Assembly: GCF_001645125.1 (NCBI RefSeq)
Contig: NZ_LXKA01000044.1
Span: 1-64,000, forward strand
From: Paraburkholderia ginsengiterrae
GTDB taxonomy: Bacteria; Pseudomonadota; Gammaproteobacteria; Burkholderiales; Burkholderiaceae
Length of the DNA: 64,000 bases
Reading direction: 5' to 3'
The translations under genes were made by a program, and so were the position numbers. This document shows, piece by piece, positions 47,060 to 55,609 of this stretch. The first letter of the stretch is position 1. Every line of letters begins with the position of its first letter. The notes under the pieces are model-generated. The model made no database searches. It saw only the letters and a program-made list of their open reading frames with translations, and had not been told where the DNA came from.

Positions 47060-49081
47060 TCACGTTGGCCTGCTGGGCACACCAATTGCTGCCGGGTCCG
47101 TCCCCGTCGGTTGCTCCGCCCGTGCTGGCCTTGCGGCGGCCGAGATCGAAAATGCGAATGGAAAGCACCCGAGCGCGGAAGTCGCCAACGCTTCGAACGC
47201 GGGGTCGGCAAGTTTCACGTAGAGTGAAATCCCGCGCGAGGTGTCATCAATGAGGATAACGGTTGCATCCTCGACGCCAGCCTCTACAAGGGCCGACTTT
47301 AGGGCGTCTTCCGTTTCGCTCCGTTTGAGCGCCGGCTTGAAGATTTTGCCGACGCCCGTCAGCGGCATCGCGTCCACAATCCGTATCCCCTTTGGCAACG
47401 CTGCGCGTTCGTGGATCTCGTGACGCAGAAACTCGACCAATTCCGCTTCGGTGGTGGTTGTGCCTGGCTTTAGCTGGACATAGGCGACCGGCAACTCGCC
47501 CGCATGCATATCGGGGCGCCCTACAGCTGCGGCGATCTGGACTGCGGGATGGCGATGCAGTGCTTCCTCGATTGCCGCAGGGTCGATGTTGTGTCCGCCC
47601 CGGATAATCAGTTCCTTCTGCCGGCCGGTGAGCCAGAAGTAACCTTCGGGGTCGCAGCGTCCGAGATCGCCAGTATTGAGCCAGAGTTCGCCCTCACCAC
47701 CTTCCATCCAGATGCCACTGTTCTGCTCCGGCCGGGTATAGCCAACGAACACGTTTGGACCGGAGATAATCAGTTGACCGACCTCATCCGCAACGCAATC
47801 CCGCACATACCGGCCGGTTTCATCGACCACCACTGCTTTCATCGCCTGACCGGGCAGACGAAGACCAATCGAACCGACCCTGCGCTCGCCAAGCGGAGGG
47901 TTCACGCTGCTAACGCAGGTACCTTCCGTGAGGCCGTAGCCCTCAAGGATTCTTATCCCTGTACGATCCTGGAAAGTGCGAAGTAATTCCACCGGCATCG
48001 GGGCGGCGCCGCACAGGCCATACTCGAGCGAGCTGATATCGTGCTCGCCGACAGGAATGTCCAGTAGCGATCCGTAGAGTGTCGGAACAGCGCTGAAGAA
48101 GTTGATGCGGTAATGCTCGACAATTTCCCAGAAGCGCTTTACAAGGCCCTCGCCCCGATACCCTTGCGGTGTGCCGAGCACGACGTGGGCACCACGCGAG
48201 AACGCCAGCAGACCTGTCACCATCACGGCGTTGACGTGGAAAAGCGGCAGTCCGCAAAAAATCGTTTTCCCCGGACCAATGCTTTCGCCGAAGAATTGAC
48301 CCGCGTTCCACGCATTGGCCACTTCGTTGCCGTGCCGCCGAACCGCAATCTTCGGCAGTCCGGTGGTGCCCCCCGTGCAGAAGAAGGACGATACATCATC
48401 GGTGCTCGTTCGACGCGTGCTACTGAGCGCCACTCCGGACTCTTTCGCGATGGCTGTGCCGAAATCGTGGATGCCGATATGCGAAGGAACGGCACTGTGA
48501 ACGCCGCCAGGCCCGTACAGTTTTGAACACTCGCCACGCTGAAGAGCCCGGGCCGCGAATCCCTTTTCGCCCGGCATGCGGTCGGCCGGATTCACGAGCA
48601 CCAGATGCTGCAGGCAAGGGAGCCTGTGCAGCACCGCGTGCACCTTCTGCCAAAGGTCGGTTCCGGGAAACGGCGCCAGGGCTACGAGCACGCTCGCGCC
48701 TGAGGCGTTGAGCAGTTCGCCGATGGCTTCACTCTCAAGCAGCGGATTGATCGCGCAGACAATCCCGGCGGCCTCGCCGCCCCAGATCACAAAGTGCGTT
48801 TCGGGGAGGTTGGGCAGAACGTATGCGACCACCGAGTCGCGCTGTACTCCCAGACGCGCAAGCATATTCGCGGTGCGCGTGACATCGCGCACGAATTCAC
48901 TGTAAGTCCAACACTCGGCGCTCCGGTGTTCGTCGGCTGTTGCAAAGAACGAAAGTGCGGGTGCCGATGGATTGATGGCGGCGCCCCGACAGATCATCTC
49001 GTAGGTACTCGACGGAAGATCCGCCGGGTGCCCCTGCGTTTCAATGGCAAGGACATCGTGTACGCTTGCGACGCTTTTCAT
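47060..49081 (-). CDS. AMP-forming acyl-CoA synthetase (fatty/aryl acid-CoA ligase)
   Basis: 673-residue ligase that activates a carboxylic acid as its CoA thioester. Motifs: P-loop-like FFCTGGTTGLPKIAVRRHG, GYGLTEGTC, LNTGDLGRCDPEGYFWLTGR with the hinge, and the catalytic Lys region GVGKIFKPAL. A C-terminal extension of about 50 residues after the usual end is Ala/Pro-rich. It overlaps the FAH-family gene by 4 bases and is last in the operon with the hydroxylase, VOC enzyme and hydrolase. It probably activates the acid product of ring cleavage. Confidence 0.87.
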   Translation of the reverse strand: MKSVASVHDVLAIETQGHPADLPSSTYEMICRGAAINPSAPALSFFATADEHRSAECWTYSEFVRDVTRTANMLARLGVQRDSVVAYVLPNLPETHFVIWGGEAAGIVCAINPLLESEAIGELLNASGASVLVALAPFPGTDLWQKVHAVLHRLPCLQHLVLVNPADRMPGEKGFAARALQRGECSKLYGPGGVHSAVPSHIGIHDFGTAIAKESGVALSSTRRTSTDDVSSFFCTGGTTGLPKIAVRRHGNEVANAWNAGQFFGESIGPGKTIFCGLPLFHVNAVMVTGLLAFSRGAHVVLGTPQGYRGEGLVKRFWEIVEHYRINFFSAVPTLYGSLLDIPVGEHDISSLEYGLCGAAPMPVELLRTFQDRTGIRILEGYGLTEGTCVSSVNPPLGERRVGSIGLRLPGQAMKAVVVDETGRYVRDCVADEVGQLIISGPNVFVGYTRPEQNSGIWMEGGEGELWLNTGDLGRCDPEGYFWLTGRQKELIIRGGHNIDPAAIEEALHRHPAVQIAAAVGRPDMHAGELPVAYVQLKPGTTTTEAELVEFLRHEIHERAALPKGIRIVDAMPLTGVGKIFKPALKRSETEDALKSALVEAGVEDATVILIDDTSRGISLYVKLADPAFEALATSALGCFPFAFSISAAARPARAEQPTGTDPAAIGVPSRPT

Positions 49082-50034
49082 GCCGCCTCTTCCATAACGA
49101 CGTTGTGCTGCACCCCCAGATTAATCGAGCCGTCATAGCTGGCGATCTGTGCCTCCACGACGTCGCCCACGCGCAGGTACTGCGGCCTTTCCTCCTGCAT
49201 TTTCAGGAACAGACGCCATTTTTCCGCTTCAGGCAGTTGAGCCGCGGCACGCATCTTTTCCGGTGACGGAATGCTCAGGGCACAACCGGAGGGTGTGCCG
49301 GTTGCGAGCAGGTCCCCGGCGTGAAGGTCTTGTACGCCTGAAAGCTCCGTCAAGGTCTCTGCCGGTCCGTAGACGAGGCCCGCTGTGGAGTCATTCTGGC
49401 GAACAGTTCCGTTGACCGTCAGCGTCAGCACAAGCTCCTTCAGCTTCGGAACATCCTGTTTCTCCAGCAGGCACAGGTACGGACCGACAGGGCCAAATGT
49501 GCGATAGCTCTTGCCCTTGTAGAACTGCATTTGCGGGATCTGGACATCGCGCGCGGAATAGTCGTTGACGATCACAGCACCGGCGATGTACTCGTGCAGA
49601 TTCTCCTCGGTGACAGTTTCGCGTGACGTAATGTCGCGTTTGAGGACGAGACCGAGTTCGATCTCGTAGTCGAGGAAACGCACCTCACTCGGCTTCACCA
49701 CGGGGGAGTCGGCCGGAACGATACAGCTCGTCGCCTTCGTGAAGATCATGTTGAATTTCTTCACATCCGGGTCCATGCCGGACTCGATCATATGCTGGCG
49801 ATAATTCGCGCCCTGGCAGATGAACTGCTGGTTGGCAGTCACGGGCGACAACCATTGCACCTCCGACTCGGGAATCGTCGGACCGCCTAGGACCAGCAGC
49901 CGTTCAACCGAATTGGCCTCGATAAACTCGGCAGTCGACTTGAACTCGCCGGGAATCGGCGTGATAGCGCCATTAGCGACCACGCCCCATCGGGCGCGGC
50001 CTTGATGCAAATAGTGCAGAACGTGAAGTGTCAT
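49078..50034 (-). CDS. Fumarylacetoacetate hydrolase family protein
   Basis: 318-residue FAH-domain enzyme. Metal-binding acidic residues are visible in YEIELGLVL (ExE) and the following Asp in NDYSARDVQ. Other family parts are QGANYRQHMIE and GDLLATGTPSG. Family members cleave C-C bonds or hydrate/decarboxylate ring-cleavage products. Its place between the VOC dioxygenase and the ligase fits hydrolysis of a meta-cleavage product. It overlaps the ligase gene by ATGA. Confidence 0.87.
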   Translation of the reverse strand: MTLHVLHYLHQGRARWGVVANGAITPIPGEFKSTAEFIEANSVERLLVLGGPTIPESEVQWLSPVTANQQFICQGANYRQHMIESGMDPDVKKFNMIFTKATSCIVPADSPVVKPSEVRFLDYEIELGLVLKRDITSRETVTEENLHEYIAGAVIVNDYSARDVQIPQMQFYKGKSYRTFGPVGPYLCLLEKQDVPKLKELVLTLTVNGTVRQNDSTAGLVYGPAETLTELSGVQDLHAGDLLATGTPSGCALSIPSPEKMRAAAQLPEAEKWRLFLKMQEERPQYLRVGDVVEAQIASYDGSINLGVQHNVVMEEAA

Positions 50035-50068
50035 TTTTCGATCTCCGGATTCTATGGAAGGGATTGGT

Positions 50069-51139
50069 TCAGGCGAAAATCTTTGCCAGCGTGCGCAGCT
50101 TGCTCAGCGTCAGGTCGGGGCTGCGGCGCAGGTTCCTGAAGAGCGCCACGATGCTCGCAGGCGTGAATTTGGGCTTCGTGAAACTGCGCGGCATTGTCGG
50201 TCCCCATTGCGCCATCGCCTCACGGCTCACGGCATGGACGCCGGTTGGCGCATCGGCCGTAAAGAGATCGCCGTCGCAATAATGCTCGTGCTTGTCGCCC
50301 CACGAGTCCTGCCAGTAGTCGAAGATCTGGCTGCCCAGGATATGGCGGCCGATCCCCCACGCGTGCGTCCAGCCCTTCTCGCGCAGGACGCGCTGGCCCA
50401 TGCCGACCGCGTCGGCATCGACGACTTCGTACGCGCTATGGCTGTAGGTGGGTAGAAAGCCTTGTGCAAGCGCCAGCGTATGGTGATCGGTCGGCTTGTC
50501 ACCCAGATCGAGCCGCATGAACGCGACGACGGGCGAGCCATCGGGAAGCACCTGCACATCGCTCGGGATCAAACCGAAATGCTGCGTATACCATGCGCAG
50601 GTTTCCTGATAGTCGGCAAGTTCGAGCACGACGTGCCCGAGCCGGATAACTTCTGGCGCGCACTCGGGCGGTCGCTGCGTCCCGTTAATCCTGACGGCCC
50701 CATCCACGGAGTTGAACGACAATGGCGGCCGATGGGACAGCGTCGAAACTGGCGCCTGGCCCCATACTGCATCGACGCGAAACCCGGAAGGGTCGGTCAA
50801 CCGTACGATATAGCCGCCGCCGGGCAAGGGCGACCGTTCGGCCTCAGACGCGCCAGGCAGCTTTGCAAGCGCATCAAGATCGGCCCTGCTGTCGACCTGC
50901 AGTCCAAAACCGACGAACCGGGATTTCGGCGCCTTCCGGACGACATAGCAGAAATGCGAAGCACCGGTTCCCCGCAGAAGCAATAGTGCTTCACCGCGCG
51001 ATACGGTTTGTAGCCCGAAATCATTGAGAAATTGCTCGGCTTTCACAAGATCCGGCCGATCGAATATCAGGTAGGTCAATGCCGATGCTTTCGTCGTGGG
51101 GTTGGGATGACGAGCCGGCTGCGCAGTGGTCAGTTTCAT
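50069..51139 (-). CDS. VOC-superfamily extradiol dioxygenase candidate
   Basis: 356-residue protein with two vicinal-oxygen-chelate modules. The second one has the metal triad pattern: His in RLGHVVLELADY, His in TYSHSAYEVVD and an acidic/His cluster KHEHYCDGD where extradiol dioxygenases place the metal Glu. This matches catechol-type ring-cleaving enzymes. ATG 51139 starts 13 bp after the flavin hydroxylase stop. It likely opens the ring hydroxylated by that enzyme. Confidence 0.82.
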   Translation of the reverse strand: MKLTTAQPARHPNPTTKASALTYLIFDRPDLVKAEQFLNDFGLQTVSRGEALLLLRGTGASHFCYVVRKAPKSRFVGFGLQVDSRADLDALAKLPGASEAERSPLPGGGYIVRLTDPSGFRVDAVWGQAPVSTLSHRPPLSFNSVDGAVRINGTQRPPECAPEVIRLGHVVLELADYQETCAWYTQHFGLIPSDVQVLPDGSPVVAFMRLDLGDKPTDHHTLALAQGFLPTYSHSAYEVVDADAVGMGQRVLREKGWTHAWGIGRHILGSQIFDYWQDSWGDKHEHYCDGDLFTADAPTGVHAVSREAMAQWGPTMPRSFTKPKFTPASIVALFRNLRRSPDLTLSKLRTLAKIFA

Positions 51140-51152
51140 AACGGATAAGAAA

Positions 51153-52850
51153 TCAGGCGGTTCGAATAGCGGTTTCGGCTTCCGGTGTCCGCACGCTCAA
51201 GGGATTACCCAGCAAGGCAAGACTCTCGCGCACGATACGGTTTGCATCGGTGGCCGGGCCATCGTGGACAATCGTCTTGTCTGGCCGGATTACGGCAGCC
51301 CACCCGAGGGGCACCAGCCCGGGAAGAAATACGCCTTCGAGGTCTTCCCATCTGTCGCGCGGGGCAAGATGCAGCCGTTGCCCCCGATGGGCAATCTGGA
51401 CAATGCGCCCTCCGGCACGTGCAAACGCTGCGGCCGTCGCGTGCTCGAGCACAGCCGCCGCATCCACGCCAAACCCGATCAGCGTGAGGCCCTGCCCGAA
51501 CACGTCGTCGCTCAGACGCGTGGTGCCATCCGAACCTCTCACCCAGCCTTGCGCGATGACAGCACCACGAACAAGCTTCGTCGACGAGCGGCCCTGGACG
51601 AACAGTCCCCGAAGAAATGCATTCTTCGGCTTGATCTGCAGCTCCTCGAATTGCGCGCGCAAGCGCGGTACCAGTCTCGACAGACGCATCAACCCGTGAG
51701 TCAATAAGGCGACGCCCCTGCTCCGGGGCATGACGAGCTTGCCCATAAACTTCGCGAGGTTGATCATCGCCTTCGCGTGGGGGCGCCGCTCCTCGTCATA
51801 GGTATCCAGAATCGCTGGATTCGCACGTCCCTTCACCACCCATGCGAGCTTCCAGCAAAGGTTAGCGGCGTCCCGAAGACCTGCGACCAACCCCTGCCCG
51901 ACGAATGGGGGCGTGATGTGGGCCGCGTCGCCCGCCAGGAACACCCGCCCCTTGCTGAACGCATCGACAGCGCGCGCATGGAAGCGATACACGGCCTTGC
52001 GCTCGATGATCATGTCTTCCAGATTGCCCCAGGGCGAAAGCAACTCGCGGATACGCGTCTCGGATTCCATATCCTCGCGACGCTCGCCAGGCCGGAGCAT
52101 GAATTCCCAGCGTTCGCGGCCGCCAGGCGCGACCATATGTGGGATCGGCCGACGGTGATCGCAGATGAACTCGATGTGATCGATCGGACGCGGTACGTGG
52201 CGGGCATCGACGATCAGCCAGTCCTCAGCGAACGTCTTGCCCTTGAATTCCTGCCCGATGAGCTGGCGTACCAATGAACTCGCCCCGTCCGCGCCGACCA
52301 GATAGCGGGCCCGTACCGCGTGGGTGCGCCCCTGGCCAAGATCTAATGATGCGACGACAAGATCCCGTTCCTCCGTGAAGCTCTTGAGCTCGACCCCCAA
52401 CGCGATATGCACACAGTCGTATGTCTCGAGCCGGGCGCGCAGGCACCGTTCCAGGTCTGGCTGGTAGAACGTGACGAGCTTCGGATGACCATCCAGGCTG
52501 CCAAGCGAATTCACCCTGCCGAACAGTCCCAGCATGGGCGACCTCATGCGAACGTGCGGTATGGCAATCGTCTCGAAATCACTCTCCGCAACGCCGGCAA
52601 GCTGAAGGATGCGCAGCGCTTCGTTATCGAGCGCGATCGCACGGGGCGCCATGAATATCTCAGTCGACCTGTCGACAACCATCACGTTCACTCCGTGTCG
52701 TGCCAACAGATTCGCAATCGTGGCCCCCACCGGTCCGCAACCCACCACTAAAACATCTACGGCCGACGGATATGCCCCGATCGGCGCACGACCCTCACCA
52801 TGCCGACTGCACGGCGCGGATCCATCTTTTGCTGCTGTCTCCACAGTCAC
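51153..52850 (-). CDS. FAD-dependent aromatic hydroxylase (MhpA-like)
   Basis: 565-residue flavoprotein monooxygenase of the PHBH/MhpA class. N-terminal GxGxxG in VLVVGCGPVGATIANLLARHG lies near residue 31; DG motif LVGADGASSLVRQLIG near residue 185; GD motif VFLAGDAAHITPPFVGQGL near residue 300. The C-terminal thioredoxin-like extension is typical of phenol/MhpA hydroxylases. It is first in the operon, directly behind a divergent promoter controlled by the neighbouring TetR. The substrate is probably a hydroxylated aromatic acid or phenol. Confidence 0.88.
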   Translation of the reverse strand: MTVETAAKDGSAPCSRHGEGRAPIGAYPSAVDVLVVGCGPVGATIANLLARHGVNVMVVDRSTEIFMAPRAIALDNEALRILQLAGVAESDFETIAIPHVRMRSPMLGLFGRVNSLGSLDGHPKLVTFYQPDLERCLRARLETYDCVHIALGVELKSFTEERDLVVASLDLGQGRTHAVRARYLVGADGASSLVRQLIGQEFKGKTFAEDWLIVDARHVPRPIDHIEFICDHRRPIPHMVAPGGRERWEFMLRPGERREDMESETRIRELLSPWGNLEDMIIERKAVYRFHARAVDAFSKGRVFLAGDAAHITPPFVGQGLVAGLRDAANLCWKLAWVVKGRANPAILDTYDEERRPHAKAMINLAKFMGKLVMPRSRGVALLTHGLMRLSRLVPRLRAQFEELQIKPKNAFLRGLFVQGRSSTKLVRGAVIAQGWVRGSDGTTRLSDDVFGQGLTLIGFGVDAAAVLEHATAAAFARAGGRIVQIAHRGQRLHLAPRDRWEDLEGVFLPGLVPLGWAAVIRPDKTIVHDGPATDANRIVRESLALLGNPLSVRTPEAETAIRTA

Positions 52851-52896
52851 TCCGTCTGTTGTTTGTTAGACCGACGCTAGGTGCGCCGTTAGTGAC

Positions 52897-52947
52897 ATTA
52901 AAGTCATAGATGATTGTTTTGTCAACATAGACAATAGAATCTATACT
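52897..52947. promoter_or_regulatory. Divergent promoters and shared dyad, aromatic operon / tetR1
   Basis: Plus promoter for tetR1: -35 TTGTCA (52919-52924), 17 bp, -10 TATACT (52942-52947). Minus promoter for the hydroxylase operon: -35 TTGACA (52925-52920), 17 bp, -10 TTTAAT (52902-52897). The dyad TTGTC-AACATA-GACAA (52919-52934) covers both -35 boxes. A GTGACATTA element lies at 52892. The layout recurs upstream of the second TetR at 60311. Confidence 0.75.
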
Positions 52948-52973
52948 TCGGTATGGCCAAAACTGGACCGATC

Positions 52974-53729
52974 ATGCCGAACACCTCAAATCGCCCGACA
53001 GCAAAGCGTCCTACCCGTGCGGCGCCAGCCTCCCCGGTTGCCGCTCCCGAAGAACGCGAGCCGCGCGGTGCCCGTCGCAAGCGCGAGACGCGCGCTCGCC
53101 TGCTCGATGCTGCCCTCAGGCTGATGGCCGAAAAGGGCATGGAAGGTGTAGCCATCAACGAAATCACCGAGGCCGCCGACGTCGGCTTCGGATCGTTCTA
53201 CAACCACTTCGAGTCGAAGGAAGCCATCTACGCGACGCTTGTGGACAACGTGTTCGAGGAGTTCGGCGACAGGCTCGATCGCCTCACCGGGGGCCTGTCC
53301 GACCCCGCTGAAGTGATCGCCGTCTCGGTGCGCCATACCCTGATGCGTGCGCGGCGCGATCCCGTCTGGGGACGCTTCCTGATACGCGAAGGCTTTTCAG
53401 CGGGCGTCCTGAGCCGCGGGCTGGGTCAGCGACTGCTGCGGGATATCGGCAATGGCATCGCCGCCAAGCGCTTTATGGTCGCCGACCCCTTCATCGGCTT
53501 TCTTTCGGTGGGCGGCACGGTGCTCGCGGCAGTTGCAGCCGAACTGAATTTCGTCGCGCCGGGAGCACCGGCGGCGCATTTGCTCGACGAACTTGGCTTC
53601 AGCGGAGAGCACTTCGCCGAGCGCACGGCAGCAACGCTTCTGCAAACACTCGGGCTCAAGCGCGCGGAGGCGGAGAAGATTGCAATGCGAGCGTTACCGC
53701 TCGTTGAGGTTGAAGTCGATGGGGATTGA
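52974..53729 (+). CDS. TetR family regulator of the aromatic operon (tetR1)
   Basis: 251-residue TetR/AcrR protein. After a basic, Pro-rich tail come RRKRETRARLLDAALRLMAE and the helix-turn-helix INEITEAADVGFGSFYNHFESKEAIY near residues 58-80 (only the region is meant). The rest is a C-terminal ligand domain with VRHTLMRARRDPVWGRFLIREGF. The ATG at 52974 is chosen over 52953 because it aligns with the start of the paralogue at 60395. It diverges from the hydroxylase operon and overlapping -35 boxes imply it represses both. It is a close paralogue of the TetR gene at 60395. Confidence 0.85.
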   Translation: MPNTSNRPTAKRPTRAAPASPVAAPEEREPRGARRKRETRARLLDAALRLMAEKGMEGVAINEITEAADVGFGSFYNHFESKEAIYATLVDNVFEEFGDRLDRLTGGLSDPAEVIAVSVRHTLMRARRDPVWGRFLIREGFSAGVLSRGLGQRLLRDIGNGIAAKRFMVADPFIGFLSVGGTVLAAVAAELNFVAPGAPAAHLLDELGFSGEHFAERTAATLLQTLGLKRAEAEKIAMRALPLVEVEVDGD

Positions 53730-53779
53730 GGCGGGCGACGATAAGGTAAGTGACGGAATTGGAGTCATCGCCTCAGCAC

Positions 53780-54058
53780 GATGAGCAACGGTGCTTTCTG
53801 GCTGGCCTTGTCTATCAATCTGTTTCGGGGTCTGGACTCCATTCAACCGCCGACGCGATGCATGCCTTTCAGACCCGCTCCGCAGCGCGTGCAACGCGCA
53901 ACCAACCCTCCCAGCCGTGGACGTTTGCGGAATAGCAGATCGCACTCCTCGCAGGCAATCAGATTCGGATGTTCCATACTGGCACGCGACAAGCGAAATT
54001 TCGATGCCATCCGATGCAGGCGGTAGCGCCGGCTCAATTCCGTTAGCCAACGGCGCAC
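53780..54058 (-). pseudogene. Remnant of a pqiA-type gene (zinc-ribbon part only)
   Basis: A frame ending at 53843 reads MEHPNLIACEECDLLFRKRP then ARCTRCGAGLKG: two CxxC knuckles and spacing as in the N-terminal ribbon of PqiA. In PqiA a membrane region follows. Here the frame shifts and a degraded continuation (RNRLIDKASQ) is seen in another frame before it stops near the end of tetR1. The surrounding 53730-54143 contains nothing else. Confidence 0.5.
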
Positions 54059-54143
54059 CCTCTTTCTTGCATAACGAACTGATCTGGCACTGGAGAGCGG
54101 CCTGGTTCATCGTGACGCTCTCCCCGACCTAACGGAATCAAGG

Positions 54144-55607
54144 TCATTCTCTTGACGTCACGTGCGGCGGATCGGCTGGCAATTCGCCCATCGCCTGGAA
54201 CAGTGCGGCGGTATCGCTCATGCGGTGGCTCCCGGCGCGTACGGCGCCAAGCTGTGCATTGAGAAATCGCTGCTCGCTTGCGTGCTGTGCCGATGACGGC
54301 AGGGAACCCAAGCGGGCGCGCGACGTCGTTTCGTCGAATGCCGCATGGGATGCCTGTGCCGCTCCTTCGGTAGATGCCAGCGCCTGCGCGTCGTTGTCCA
54401 GCGCGGCAAGCGAATCCGCGACATCCTGGAATGCCGACAGGACTGTCGATTTGTAATGCAGAACCGCCGCATCGTAGGTATCGATCGAGGCTCTGCGCTG
54501 CGCGAACAACGCCCCTCCATGGAAGAGCGGCTGCGACAGGCCCGCACCGATCGCCCAGAGCCCGCCCGCACCTGAGAGCATGGCGGGCCAGCTAAAGCCG
54601 CCGCGCCCCATCGAGGCCGTCAGCGACAGACTCGGAAAGAGTTGCGCGGTCGCAGCGCCAACGTCGGCCGCGGCGGCCTTCACGGCGGCGTCGGCTGCCT
54701 GAATGTCCGGACGCGAACGCAGGAGGTCCGACGGCACCACGACGGGCACATGGTCTGGCAACGCCAGGCTATCGAGGTCGGGAACGGTCGGTGCATTATC
54801 CGGCGTCCGGCCCATCAGTACCGCCAGCGCGTGGACCGCTGAGGTGCGCCGTTGGCGCAAGGCCGGAAGACTCGCCGCAATCGATTCTGCATCCTCCGTC
54901 GAGTTGAGCGCCTGCACGTGCGAAATGGATCCGAGCGCGTACCGTTGCTGATCCTCGTTTGCGGTTTCGCTCGCCACGGCGACGAGCCGTTCGGTGAGCG
55001 CGATCTGTCGATCGAGCGCCGCCACATTGATCGCAGTGGCGACGATGTTGGCGGCAAGCGCGCGTCGGGCGGCTTCCAGTTCATACCCCTGCACATTCAC
55101 GCGAGCGGTAGCCGCCGCGTTGGCGTAGCGCGTCTGGCCAAATAAGTCGAATGTGTAGTGCGCCTGAAGCTGCCCGGCGAAAAAGTTGTACTGCACCTGC
55201 TCAGGGCCGAGCCCCGGCACGACGGGTGAACGCGCACGTTCAACCTGGGCGACACCGTCGACTGACGGCAGCGTGGATGAGCCGACCTGAGCGCGCAGTC
55301 CCTCTTGCGCGGCCGCGAGCGTTCGCTGCGCACCTGCAAGCGTCGGGCTGTTGCGCAGGCCTTCGTCGACGAGTGCATCGAGCGCGTCGGACCGGTAAAG
55401 CCGCCACCACTGCGGAACGGCCGTCGAGCCGATATCGAACTGCTGCGCAATACCGCCTGCGGCAACCGTCTTCGAGGGCTGCGCCTGCGCCCCGTAGTGC
55501 TCGGGTGAAGGCATCGCCGGCGGCTCGCCGCTAGGGCCGAACGAGCAGGCCGTCAGCGCGAGCGCCGTCGCCACTGCGAGAACGGATGTCTTATAGGCAA
55601 GCTTCAT
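54144..55607 (-). CDS. Outer-membrane channel lipoprotein of the RND pump (NodT family)
   Basis: 487-residue TolC-like protein with lipobox LTACS (Cys near 21) and a NodT start. OEP modules show QRTLAAAQEGLRAQVGS, ALAANIVATAINVAALDRQI and LSAFQDVADSLAALDNDAQA. ATG 55607, after GGAGATCTGATC, is 3 bases past the permease stop. It is the last gene of the RND operon and forms the exit duct. Confidence 0.88.
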   Translation of the reverse strand: MKLAYKTSVLAVATALALTACSFGPSGEPPAMPSPEHYGAQAQPSKTVAAGGIAQQFDIGSTAVPQWWRLYRSDALDALVDEGLRNSPTLAGAQRTLAAAQEGLRAQVGSSTLPSVDGVAQVERARSPVVPGLGPEQVQYNFFAGQLQAHYTFDLFGQTRYANAAATARVNVQGYELEAARRALAANIVATAINVAALDRQIALTERLVAVASETANEDQQRYALGSISHVQALNSTEDAESIAASLPALRQRRTSAVHALAVLMGRTPDNAPTVPDLDSLALPDHVPVVVPSDLLRSRPDIQAADAAVKAAAADVGAATAQLFPSLSLTASMGRGGFSWPAMLSGAGGLWAIGAGLSQPLFHGGALFAQRRASIDTYDAAVLHYKSTVLSAFQDVADSLAALDNDAQALASTEGAAQASHAAFDETTSRARLGSLPSSAQHASEQRFLNAQLGAVRAGSHRMSDTAALFQAMGELPADPPHVTSRE

Positions 55608-55609
55608 GA

